NCBI RefSeq assembly: GCF_024733555.1
Contig: NZ_JANIOF010000001.1
Span: forward strand, 1,512,856-1,576,855
Source of the DNA: Paenibacillus sp. SC116
Lineage (GTDB): Bacteria; Bacillota; Bacilli; Paenibacillales; Paenibacillaceae
Direction: 5' to 3'
Length of the DNA stretch: 64,000 bases
Part shown: piece after piece, positions 27,694-35,537 of the stretch
Layout: every line of letters starts with the position of its first letter
Numbering within the stretch: the stretch's first letter is position 1
Translations under genes and position numbers: made by a program
The notes under the pieces: model-generated
The model's input: only the letters and a program-made list of their open reading frames with translations
The model's database searches: none
Told to the model about the DNA's origin: nothing

Positions 27694-28350
27694 ATGAAGT
27701 TGAACACATATCAGATTGTAAAAGACACGATTCATGGAAGACGCAGCGTTCGCAATTATGATGAGCGGCCTGTATCGGCAGAGGATATTCAAGAGCTAAT
27801 CGACTGTGCACGATATGCACCTAGTGATACGAACTCACAGACTTGGGAATTTATTGCGATATTGAATGCAGACATGATACGTACAATTGAGGAGTTAACA
27901 TGGGAGAAGCTTCACGAAAGGGCTACTCAAGCTGAAGCACAAGGACTTACAAGAGAAGCACGCATGCTGTTAAAGTCATTTGGTCCCTATGCCACTGCTT
28001 TCTCAGGAGCTCCTGCGCTATTAATCTGTTTGGCAACACCGTATCAGTCTAAGTTCCGCGAAAAAATCTTCGATCCTATACAGCTTGTTCCTGAATCTGT
28101 ATGGCATGAAGAAGGAATTAAGAGCAGCTGTTTAGCGGTACAAAATGTAATGCTCGCTGCCCATGCTAAAGGGTTAGCTACTTGCCCGATGACTGGACCT
28201 GTATTGCTGGCTGAAGAAGCGATTAAGGAGCTGCTTCATATCGAGACCGATCGGACGATTAATATGGTACTTGCACTCGGCTATGCAAAAGAGAAGCCAG
28301 CAAAACTTTCACGCAAAGAAGTTAGCGATATTTTGCGCATCGTCTATTGA
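27694..28350 (+). CDS. Nitroreductase family oxidoreductase
   Basis: 218 aa FMN-dependent fold. The opening RRSVRNYDERPVSAEDIQELIDCARYAPS is the FMN-binding N-terminus and AVQNVMLAAHAKGLATCPMTGP is the second conserved segment. Such enzymes reduce nitro compounds, quinones or enones with NAD(P)H. ATG at 27694 has GAGGGTGA right before it; TTG two codons later has better spacing. Terminator follows. Confidence 0.9.
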   Translation: MKLNTYQIVKDTIHGRRSVRNYDERPVSAEDIQELIDCARYAPSDTNSQTWEFIAILNADMIRTIEELTWEKLHERATQAEAQGLTREARMLLKSFGPYATAFSGAPALLICLATPYQSKFREKIFDPIQLVPESVWHEEGIKSSCLAVQNVMLAAHAKGLATCPMTGPVLLAEEAIKELLHIETDRTINMVLALGYAKEKPAKLSRKEVSDILRIVY

Positions 28351-28376
28351 ATACTTGTTACCTTAGTAACAACGAA

Positions 28377-28409
28377 AAAGGAGCCCGCTCAGAATGAGCG
28401 GGCTCCTTT
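28377..28409. terminator. Bidirectional terminator
   Basis: Perfect 14-bp stem AAAGGAGCCCGCTC (28377-28390) and GAGCGGGCTCCTTT (28396-28409), between the nitroreductase and cold-shock genes. Confidence 0.93.
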
Positions 28410-28455
28410 CACAATGCTAAAGCACATTTTTATAAGGATTCCCTAAGGAATTCGA

Positions 28456-28653
28456 TTATAATTTAATGACATTAGCAGCTTGTGGTCCACGATTTCCATC
28501 GGAAATCTCAAATTCCACTGCTTGGCCTTCTTCAAGAGTCTTGAATCCATCTGTTTCGATTGCGGAGTAGTGTACGAACACGTCGTCTCCACCATCAACA
28601 GTAAGGAATCCATAGCCTTTTTCTGCGTTGAACCATTTAACGGTACCTTTCAA
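28456..28653 (-). CDS. Cold-shock protein (CspB/CspD family)
   Basis: 65 aa, one cold-shock domain with RNP1 KGYGFLTV and RNP2 VFVHYSAI. It binds single-stranded RNA/DNA as a chaperone. The start is TTG at 28653 (seven bases after GAGGAGG), giving [12 protein letters not shown]; the longer in-frame ATG would add ten residues that run through the ribosome binding site. Confidence 0.95.
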   Translation of the reverse strand: MKGTVKWFNAEKGYGFLTVDGGDDVFVHYSAIETDGFKTLEEGQAVEFEISDGNRGPQAANVIKL

Positions 28654-28900
28654 AGTAAAAACCTCCTCACATCTTCGCCTCAAAGGCGAATATTTACATT
28701 ATAGTCGGCTGTAACTTAAAAATCAACTTTTTTTCAACTTCACTTCAAAAAAGTCTTGATATTATGGCAAGTTTCATGTATGGAGACAAGCTTTATTTGC
28801 TTTGTTTCGACCCCTGCGTTAATATGAACGTAAAGGGTGTTATTGCTTGATACATCAAGGAATAACATAGATTTTGAAACTAGAAAGAGCGAGGTACAAC

Positions 28901-29134
28901 ATGGCTAAGAAACATCTGATTTACAAGAAGGACAAATGGAATATGCTTACGGTAGAAGTTCACGGGCGCCAGCTCGTGCTTCGTGAAATATCTGATCAAT
29001 GGGGAGAAGAATGCCACACGTTCCTCGGTCGTCCAGAGATGATGCAATGGGTTTCTCAACGTTTCCCTAAAGAACAATTCGCTGGAAATGAAGAGGAATG
29101 GGATCAGCTAATGGCTGCTTTTAAGGAAGTATAA
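28901..29134 (+). CDS. Conserved small protein, 77 aa
   Basis: Soluble, charged protein (AKKHLIYKKDKWNMLTVEVHGRQLVLREISDQWGEECHTFLGRPEMMQWV...). The GRPEMMQWV-type core with a later Glu-rich tail is seen in short Paenibacillus/Bacillus proteins of unknown role. GCGAGGTACAAC before the ATG at 28901 fixes the start; the next gene starts 34 bases downstream and is probably co-transcribed. Confidence 0.75.
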   Translation: MAKKHLIYKKDKWNMLTVEVHGRQLVLREISDQWGEECHTFLGRPEMMQWVSQRFPKEQFAGNEEEWDQLMAAFKEV

Positions 29135-29168
29135 CACTCCCCCATCCTTGTAAGAAGGTACGGTGATT

Positions 29169-29354
29169 ATGGATTCTTCAATTACGCTCGTATTTATCAT
29201 TACAGCATTCTCATTAGGTGCTGTTATCGTTTGGAAGAAGGATACTATACCGCCGCAGCTGCGCAAATTTATGGCACTTACTACGCTGGTGTTTATTTTA
29301 TTTGCCTTTTTCCTAATCGTATACAGTTTCATTACGCTTGGTTCAGCCTCATAA
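29169..29354 (+). CDS. Small two-helix membrane protein, 61 aa
   Basis: Two hydrophobic segments (ITLVFIITAFSLGAVIVW and MALTTLVFILFAFFLIVYSFI) joined by a KKDTIPPQLRK loop: an integral membrane miniprotein. ATG 29169 is preceded by AAGAAGGTACGGTG; an in-frame GTG at 29163 is the alternative. Function unknown. Confidence 0.65.
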   Translation: MDSSITLVFIITAFSLGAVIVWKKDTIPPQLRKFMALTTLVFILFAFFLIVYSFITLGSAS

Positions 29355-29510
29355 GAGGCTGTTCGCATACATATCGTTATTTATCTGGCCTGCTTATGAT
29401 TTGTATTGGATCAAACAACAAGCTGAAGCATTAATCTTCCTCCCTCTCGGTCATACTAATCCTGAGCCCGAGTCGTCGGATACGGGACTGTAGACGACAG
29501 GAGGAATAGG

Positions 29511-29675
29511 ATGAATGGCAATTATCGCACTACCGTTGTAAGCTGTCTCCTTATTGCCATTATACCGCTGACTCTTGGCATTTGCCCGTCAACTGCACGG
29601 CCATTTCGCAACAGTCATCCTGTGCAAGCCAGCGTAAGCAACTTCAATACATATAGTGATTTTAGGAGGGTACAT
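29511..29675 (+). other. In-frame upstream extension of pepF with its own ribosome binding site and signal-like segment
   Basis: The frame stays open from ATG 29511 through 29675 into pepF. It starts six bases after AGGAGG and encodes a basic-then-hydrophobic N-terminus, then a region ending PVQASVSNFNTY, where signal peptidase I could cut after VQA. If used, the product is an exported PepF; if not, this is leader sequence. Confidence 0.5.
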
Positions 29676-31472
29676 ATGTCACAATTGACGAAACGTTCGG
29701 AAGTACCGCAGGAACACCGTTGGAAGCTTGAAGATTTATTCGGCTCGCAAGCTGAGTGGGATCGTGAGTACACGTTATTGCAACAACTGCTAGCTAAAGC
29801 AGAGCAGTTTCACGGTAAACTAAACGAACCAGCTGCACTCAAAGCATGTTTTGAGTTGGAAGATGACATTTCACTCCACGCTGAACGATTATATGTATAC
29901 GCTAATATGCGTCATCATGAAGATACGGCTGAAGCACAATACCAGGCACTATCCGATAAGGCTAAGAAACTAAGTGTTGAGGTTAGCGAGAAATTATCCT
30001 ACATCACACCAGAGATTCTTTCTCTGTCTGATGATAAGCTTGATGCATTTATAGCAGACGAACAACTGAAGCTATACCGCTTCACATTACAAGAAATGAA
30101 GCGTCAGAAGGCTCATGTTCTTTCCAAACAAGAGGAAGCACTACTCGCACAAGTAGGCAGCTTGTCCAGAGCTCCAGAAACGATCTACAGCATGCTAAAC
30201 AATGCTGATATGAAATTCCCTAAGATTAAAAACGATAAAGGTGAAGAAGTAGAACTCACGCATGGCAGCTACATTCAGATGCTGGAAAGTCGCAATCGCG
30301 ACGTACGACGAGCAGCTTTCGAAGCCGTCTACAGCACCTATAGGAAGCAAAGTAACACCATTGCTGCTGCATTAAGCGCAAACGTTACGAAGAACTTATT
30401 CTATGCGAAAGCTCGTAAATACCCTTCAACACTGGAAATGTACCTTTACGGTGACAACATTCCAAAAGAAGTGTACACGAATCTAATCGGTACCATGCAT
30501 AAGCATCTTCCGCTTATGCATCGCTACATGAAGCTTCGTGCGAAGCTGCTCAAGGTCGACAAGCTGCATATGTATGACTTGTTTGCCCCTATCGTGGAGC
30601 AGTTCGATATGAACATTCCTTACACAGAAGCTACTTCAATTGTGAAGGAAAGCTTGCATCCGCTAGGCGAAGACTATTTGAATGCCCTTCAAGAAGGATT
30701 CGACAACGGCTGGATTGACGTATATGAGAATGAAGGTAAACGCAGCGGAGCTTACAGTTGGGGAGCTTATGGCACACACCCATACGTGCTTTTGAACCAT
30801 AAAGATAACTTGAACAGCATGTTCACGTTGACGCATGAAATGGGTCATGCACTGCACTCCTACTATTCGGACAACAATTTACCGTATAGGGACGCGCAAT
30901 ATACGATCTTCCTAGCTGAAGTTGCCTCCACTTTGAACGAGGCATTATTAATGGACTTCATGCTGAAGAAGAGCGTTGATCCAAAAGAAAAGATGTACCT
31001 GCTTACCTACTATATCGATCAATTCCGTACAACGGTGTTCCGTCAAACGATGTTTGCTGAGTTCGAGTTGATTATTCATGAGCGTGCTGAGAAAGGTGAA
31101 GCGCTGACTCCACAGCTATTGAACGAAGTGTACTATGACTTGAATAAGAAATATTACGGTGACGAAATGGTCGTTGATCAAGATATTGAGATTGAATGGG
31201 CTAGAATCCCGCATTTCTACACGAGTTTCTATGTGTACAAATACGCAACAGGATTCTCTGCTGCACAAAGCTTCGCGAAGCAAATTCTTGATGAAGGTCA
31301 ACCAGCAGTTGATCGTTACCTTGGCTTCTTGAAGAGCGGCGGCAGCGACTTCTCCATCAATATTTTGAAGAAAGCTGGCGTTGATATGTCCACTCCTGCT
31401 CCTATCGAGGAAGGCATGAGTGTTCTCGAATCTCTTATCGAGCAGATGGAACAGATGGCAAAAGAGCTGTAA
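29676..31472 (+). CDS. pepF: Oligoendopeptidase F (M3 family)
   Basis: 598 aa, matching known PepF proteins. The M3 zinc motif THEMGHALHSYYS supplies His387, Glu388 and His391; the third ligand Glu lies downstream. It degrades oligopeptides of about 7-17 residues in the cytosol. The ATG at 29676 has AGGAGGGTACAT immediately upstream. An in-frame ATG at 29511 has its own AGGAGGAATAGG and would add 55 residues resembling a secretion signal (TTVVSCLLIAIIPLTLGI), so two forms may be made. An intrinsic terminator follows. Confidence 0.93.
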   Translation: MSQLTKRSEVPQEHRWKLEDLFGSQAEWDREYTLLQQLLAKAEQFHGKLNEPAALKACFELEDDISLHAERLYVYANMRHHEDTAEAQYQALSDKAKKLSVEVSEKLSYITPEILSLSDDKLDAFIADEQLKLYRFTLQEMKRQKAHVLSKQEEALLAQVGSLSRAPETIYSMLNNADMKFPKIKNDKGEEVELTHGSYIQMLESRNRDVRRAAFEAVYSTYRKQSNTIAAALSANVTKNLFYAKARKYPSTLEMYLYGDNIPKEVYTNLIGTMHKHLPLMHRYMKLRAKLLKVDKLHMYDLFAPIVEQFDMNIPYTEATSIVKESLHPLGEDYLNALQEGFDNGWIDVYENEGKRSGAYSWGAYGTHPYVLLNHKDNLNSMFTLTHEMGHALHSYYSDNNLPYRDAQYTIFLAEVASTLNEALLMDFMLKKSVDPKEKMYLLTYYIDQFRTTVFRQTMFAEFELIIHERAEKGEALTPQLLNEVYYDLNKKYYGDEMVVDQDIEIEWARIPHFYTSFYVYKYATGFSAAQSFAKQILDEGQPAVDRYLGFLKSGGSDFSINILKKAGVDMSTPAPIEEGMSVLESLIEQMEQMAKEL

Positions 31473-31527
31473 CCTACTATCTCAATTTTGCTACCTAATC
31501 GCATGATCATATAAATAAGTTCACTTG

Positions 31528-31558
31528 ACTCCTTCCCTTGCTATGCATCGGAAGGAGT
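31528..31558 (+). terminator. Terminator of pepF
   Basis: ACTCCTTCC (31528-31536) and GGAAGGAGT (31550-31558) then TTGTTATTTG, about 55 bases after the stop. Confidence 0.75.
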
Positions 31559-31668
31559 TGTTATTTGCACAATAAACGTACAGAATGATCACTCGATACA
31601 TCTCATAATGAGATTGTGATGCCGAATCAGTAAGGATTATACTACAAAGAAGAAGGAGTTGATCGAAC

Positions 31669-32076
31669 ATGGCTAACAAAACAACAAAAGAATCCAATTC
31701 CAACAACAAAAATAATGACTTGCGCATCCAATGGACCTTATTAGCTGCACTCGTATTTGCACTGCTGACAGCGATTTTTGCCATTGTGAATGTAGAGCCC
31801 GTTCAAGTCAATCTGTTATTCGGAACTTTCGATGTGCCTCTCATCCTGCTTATTTTAGGATGTACACTGCTAGGAGCACTGATCGTTGGATCTTACGGAG
31901 TATATGCGCAGTATCGTATTCGACGCAAAGTTAAAGAGCTGGAAGCCAAAGTGGCTCAACTTGAAGCAGAGTCTGAGAATGGATATGTGTTTCCTGAACC
32001 TACGAATGCGCAACTGCAAGAAATTGAGGATGTTCTTGCGGACAAACGTGATGTAAAAGATTCAAAAAACGAGTAG
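31669..32076 (+). CDS. LapA (DUF1049) family membrane protein
   Basis: 135 aa. Two membrane helices (WTLLAALVFALLTAIFAIVN and VPLILLILGCTLLGALIVGSYG) surround VEPVQVNLLFG, followed by a coiled-coil tail (RRKVKELEAKVAQLEAES). This is the DUF1049/LapA layout; the coiled coil may anchor other proteins. AGAAGGAGTTGATCGAAC precedes the ATG. The next gene is 86 bases on. Confidence 0.85.
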   Translation: MANKTTKESNSNNKNNDLRIQWTLLAALVFALLTAIFAIVNVEPVQVNLLFGTFDVPLILLILGCTLLGALIVGSYGVYAQYRIRRKVKELEAKVAQLEAESENGYVFPEPTNAQLQEIEDVLADKRDVKDSKNE

Positions 32077-32162
32077 CCTTTCAAGTGAAAATACCTTTGC
32101 AAGAGTAACTTGGGTTCTCACTAAACTGCCTTACATTTCAAATCAAGAGGAGCAATCATTTT

Positions 32163-33254
32163 ATGAGCACACTTTTCGATTCCCCATATGCTGCAATAAA
32201 GGACGAAGCACTTGCCATTTCAATCGATGAATCTTACGTGCTTAGCCTATTGATGGAACTGCTTCACACCCCTAGTCCAACAGGCTACACGCACCATATT
32301 ATGAACCGTATTCACGAAGAAGCACATAAACTCGGATATACAATGGAACGCAATCAGAAAGGTGGCGGCTACATTCGAGTGAAAGGCGCCCAAGACGACA
32401 GCACTCAAGTTATCGGCCTTTCTGCTCATGTAGATACGCTTGGTGCTATGGTTCGTTCGATTCATACAGACGGAACCCTGCGTCTTACGCCACTAGGCGG
32501 CTACATGATGAGTTCCATCGAAAATGAATATTGTCAGATACATACGCATGCAGGACAAACGTACACAGGTACAATAATGACGAAACAGCCATCTGTTCAT
32601 GTCTTCGATAAAGCAAGCGAATTGGCTCGTAACGAAGAAAATATAATCGTCCGTATCGATGAAATCGTACATACCAAAGAAGACACAGGGAAGCTGGGCA
32701 TTCGTACAGGCAACTACGTTTCCTTTGATGCTCGTCCTGTGCATATGCCGAGCGGATTCATCAAGTCAAGACATTTGGATGACAAAGCAAGTGTAGCTGC
32801 TCTATTCGGCTTGCTACACAGTATGAAGGTTCATCAATGGAAGCCACAGCACGATATCGTCATCTACATTACCAATTATGAAGAGATCGGACACGGTGCG
32901 TCATCATTGCCTAGTGGGATCACAGAGCTAATTGCCGTGGACATGGGAGCAATGGGAGATGATCTAAACTGTAAAGAAACAGATGTATCGATCTGTGCCA
33001 AGGACTCATCCGGTCCGTATGATTACTTTATGACTTCTCGACTCGTTCAACTTGCGGAAAGAGAAGGCATTGCTCATGTCGTAGACATTTATCCGCGCTA
33101 CGGTTCTGATGCATCAGCTGCACTGCGTGGAGGAAACGATATCCGCGCTGCCTTGATCGGTCCTGGCGTGCACGCTTCTCATGCGATGGAACGCACCCAT
33201 TTGCAAGCCGTAATCAATACGGCGAAGCTGCTTGCCGCTTATATTACGGAGTAG
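32163..33254 (+). CDS. M42 family metallo-aminopeptidase
   Basis: 363 aa. Metal ligands in order: GLSAHVDTLG (His, Asp), KSRHLDDKASVAA (bridging Asp), NYEEIGHGAS (catalytic Glu pair), AVDMGAMG (Asp), HASHAMERTH (His). It resembles the M42 peptidases (FrvX/YsdC type, TET aminopeptidases) that trim peptides in the cytosol. It has AAGAGGAGCAATCATTTT before ATG. A 490-bp gap follows. Confidence 0.92.
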   Translation: MSTLFDSPYAAIKDEALAISIDESYVLSLLMELLHTPSPTGYTHHIMNRIHEEAHKLGYTMERNQKGGGYIRVKGAQDDSTQVIGLSAHVDTLGAMVRSIHTDGTLRLTPLGGYMMSSIENEYCQIHTHAGQTYTGTIMTKQPSVHVFDKASELARNEENIIVRIDEIVHTKEDTGKLGIRTGNYVSFDARPVHMPSGFIKSRHLDDKASVAALFGLLHSMKVHQWKPQHDIVIYITNYEEIGHGASSLPSGITELIAVDMGAMGDDLNCKETDVSICAKDSSGPYDYFMTSRLVQLAEREGIAHVVDIYPRYGSDASAALRGGNDIRAALIGPGVHASHAMERTHLQAVINTAKLLAAYITE

Positions 33255-33440
33255 CCGTTAGAGTTTGGAGGGATTCCGAATTCAGGTCAGCCGTTTACGT
33301 CAATCATGAGTTCTGGATCGTGTAAAGTGTGTAGTCAATCCTATAAAATAGCCGCATTTGCTTGTCCTTACTGCTCTAACGGTTAGCATAGAGGCTATTC
33401 TGCTGATTTCCACTTATATTGAGGTGTAAGGGATGTAGGA

Positions 33441-33495
33441 GAGCTTATTTGCTAGATTAAGCGTGTAAAGTTGCCATAATAGCTGAAATAAGCTC
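33441..33495. repeat. Intergenic inverted repeat (55 bp)
   Basis: GAGCTTATTT at 33441-33450 is repeated inverted as AAATAAGCTC at 33486-33495; the loop holds GCGTGTAAAG. Possible miniature repeat. Confidence 0.6.
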
Positions 33496-33585
33496 GTTTA
33501 CAATCGTTAAAATTCTATTATAGACGATTTCATAAGAATAACGTCAATGGCGCTCGTTAGAAAAAGCCGATCCGATAACAGCAAT

Positions 33586-33611
33586 ACAAATACAAATGCA
33601 TTTGTATTTGT
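33586..33611. repeat. Perfect 26-bp palindrome
   Basis: Thirteen-base arms, ACAAATACAAATG and its complement, without a loop; the right arm is followed by another TATTTGTATTT run. Could be an operator or a DNA hairpin. Confidence 0.7.
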
Positions 33612-33742
33612 TTTCGTATTTGTATTTTCATTAGTTAAGGTTGCTTTTTTACATAGGTGTAACGATATAGACAGTACAGCACCTTTGCAGATTCCAGCAA
33701 TCTGTTGTTTTATTGAATAAAAAGGGTTGGAGGAATACGAAC

Positions 33743-34771
33743 ATGACAGAACATCCACTTCCACAAGTTTTTCCTAGTAACTTTAACGCCCTTGTTGTTG
33801 AAAAAAATGAAGCAGGCGATATACTTCCTGTCGTTCGCTCGATCTCGATGTCTGACCTCCCGGAAGGAAATGTTACGATCAAGGTCGCTTATTCCAGCTT
33901 GAATTACAAAGATGCTTTAGCCTGTGTGACAAATGGCGGTATCGTCAAATCCTATCCTTTCATCCCAGGGATCGATGCAGCTGGTACAGTCGTAGCATCC
34001 GATGATGAACGATATAAGGTTGGACAATCCGTGCTGCTGACCGGATATGAATTCGGCGTCAGCCACTCTGGTGGACTAAGCGAATATGTCAGAGTGTCAG
34101 GTGATTGGCTTGTCCCTTTACCTGCTGGATCTAGCCTTCGTGATGCTATGGCATTCGGCACTGCTGGTCTTACGGCTGCTCTTTCCGTTGAAAGGCTAGT
34201 AAATCACGGATTGAAGCCTGAAAATGGACCCATTCTCGTTACGGGAGCGAGCGGCGGAGTTGGTTCGTTAGCCGTCGGCATTCTATCCAAGCTAGGATAT
34301 GAAGTAGTAGCTGCTACAAGCAAGGCGACCTTCGAACCGATTTTGAAGCAGCTAGGCGCTGCGCAGATTATTTCGCGTGAGCAATTGCTTCCTGAGAAGC
34401 AGCGCCCTCTGAATAAGCAGCTCTGGGCAGGAGTCATCGACGTCTGTGGCGGAGATATTTTGGCATCTGCGATTGCTTCTGTAAACTACGGCGGCGCCGT
34501 CTCAGCGAGCGGATTAACAGCTGGAACCAACTTGCCAACAACTGTGCTGCCGTTTATTTTACGTGGCGTTACCTTATACGGCATCGATTCTGTGTATGCA
34601 CCGAATGCGCAAAGAAAAATGCTGTGGAATAGATTGCTTACGGATTGGTCATCCATTGTTCATATAAACGGCTTCGTTCATGAACATAAGCTGCAAGATG
34701 TTCCAGCCTTGACGACTAGTATGCTGCAAGGGGCTAGTGAAGGAAGACGCATCATCCGATTAGGAAAATAA
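33743..34771 (+). CDS. Zinc-free medium-chain oxidoreductase, YhdH/YhfP (acryloyl-CoA reductase) family
   Basis: 342 aa. GroES-like N-terminal domain (SLNYKDALACVTNGGIVKSYPFIPGIDAAGTVV), then the Rossmann NADPH motif ILVTGASGGVGSLAVGILSK and VIDVCGGD. YhdH-type proteins reduce acryloyl-CoA or quinones with NADPH. The ATG at 33743 follows TTGGAGGAATACGAAC and fits the family start; the ORF extends upstream to 33713 without such a site. Confidence 0.9.
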   Translation: MTEHPLPQVFPSNFNALVVEKNEAGDILPVVRSISMSDLPEGNVTIKVAYSSLNYKDALACVTNGGIVKSYPFIPGIDAAGTVVASDDERYKVGQSVLLTGYEFGVSHSGGLSEYVRVSGDWLVPLPAGSSLRDAMAFGTAGLTAALSVERLVNHGLKPENGPILVTGASGGVGSLAVGILSKLGYEVVAATSKATFEPILKQLGAAQIISREQLLPEKQRPLNKQLWAGVIDVCGGDILASAIASVNYGGAVSASGLTAGTNLPTTVLPFILRGVTLYGIDSVYAPNAQRKMLWNRLLTDWSSIVHINGFVHEHKLQDVPALTTSMLQGASEGRRIIRLGK

Positions 34772-34843
34772 GGTTTGATAAGGTTCAAGAAATCCAGTGC
34801 TACCATTTCAGATGTTAACCAGAGGCGGAGGATGGAACGACAC

Positions 34844-35365
34844 ATGGATAGCTCAATCAAGCAGCCTGCATGGGACTCCGAGCTGAAACGGGCGGTTCAA
34901 ATGCGTCAGGAGTCCCAGTTAGAAGCTTCCCTGCAATTGTTGTTAAAATTAGCAAGCAACTTTCCTGATGAGGGTATCGTACAGTATCAATGCGCATGGG
35001 CACATGATGCACTTGGCAAAGAAATATCTGCCGTCCCATACTATGTACGAGCACTATCATCTGAGCTCACGAACGAGGATCGCCGCGGTGCTTATTTAGG
35101 ACTGGGCAGCACCTATCGAGCTATTGGTGAGTATGGGAAATCGAAGGCACTACTAGAAGAAGCAATCGCCCGCTTCCCAGATGCACGAGAATTCAAAGTA
35201 TTTTACGCCTTAACCTTGTACAATCTTGGTCATCATGAAGAGAGTACTTCCTTACTACTCCGGCAGCTAGTGGAGACTACACAAGATGCTGATATTTCGC
35301 AATATAATCGTGCCCTGCTCTTCTATGCGGATCATCTAAATGAAGTGTGGACAGATGAGGAATAA
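34844..35365 (+). CDS. TPR-repeat protein (TPR_5 type)
   Basis: 173 aa, helical repeats from about residue 10 on: SQLEASLQLLLKLASNFPDEGIVQYQCAWAHDALG, GAYLGLGSTYRAIGEYGKSKALLEEAIARFP, and FKVFYALTLYNLGHHEESTSLLLRQL are three tetratricopeptide-like units. It is likely a protein-binding scaffold. GGCGGAGG lies 12 bases before the ATG at 34844; ATG 34832 directly abuts it and is unlikely. The start is thus not certain. Strong terminator follows. Confidence 0.8.
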   Translation: MDSSIKQPAWDSELKRAVQMRQESQLEASLQLLLKLASNFPDEGIVQYQCAWAHDALGKEISAVPYYVRALSSELTNEDRRGAYLGLGSTYRAIGEYGKSKALLEEAIARFPDAREFKVFYALTLYNLGHHEESTSLLLRQLVETTQDADISQYNRALLFYADHLNEVWTDEE

Positions 35366-35420
35366 ATGCAGTCATACCTGATTTCATTCGAGCGATATAG
35401 AAGCTATAACGAACATACAC

Positions 35421-35460
35421 AAACAACCCGCATCACTCCTATAAGTGATGCGGGTTGTTT
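35421..35460. terminator. Bidirectional terminator
   Basis: Perfect 17-bp stem, left arm 35421-35437 (AAACAACCCGCATCACT), right arm 35444-35460, between the convergent TPR and ABC-F genes. Confidence 0.95.
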
Positions 35461-35537
35461 GTTGTGCTGTGCTATTTTCAAATACATATGGTTGGTATCA
35501 GCGTAAACACAATGTTAGCATTTCACCTATGCGCCAT

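Larger units (their letters stand above)
33255..33742. other. 488-bp intergenic region with hairpin-type repeats
   Basis: No credible gene. It holds an inverted repeat of GAGCTTATTT (33441-33450) and AAATAAGCTC (33486-33495) around a 35-base loop; and a 26-bp perfect palindrome at 33586-33611 composed of TACAAAT units. The first resembles the interspersed hairpin repeats common in Paenibacillus intergenic regions. Confidence 0.7.

Noticed and set aside
33713-33742. Longer start for the YhdH-like oxidoreductase
   Set aside because: The strong ribosome binding site lies inside this segment, so the ATG at 33743 is used.
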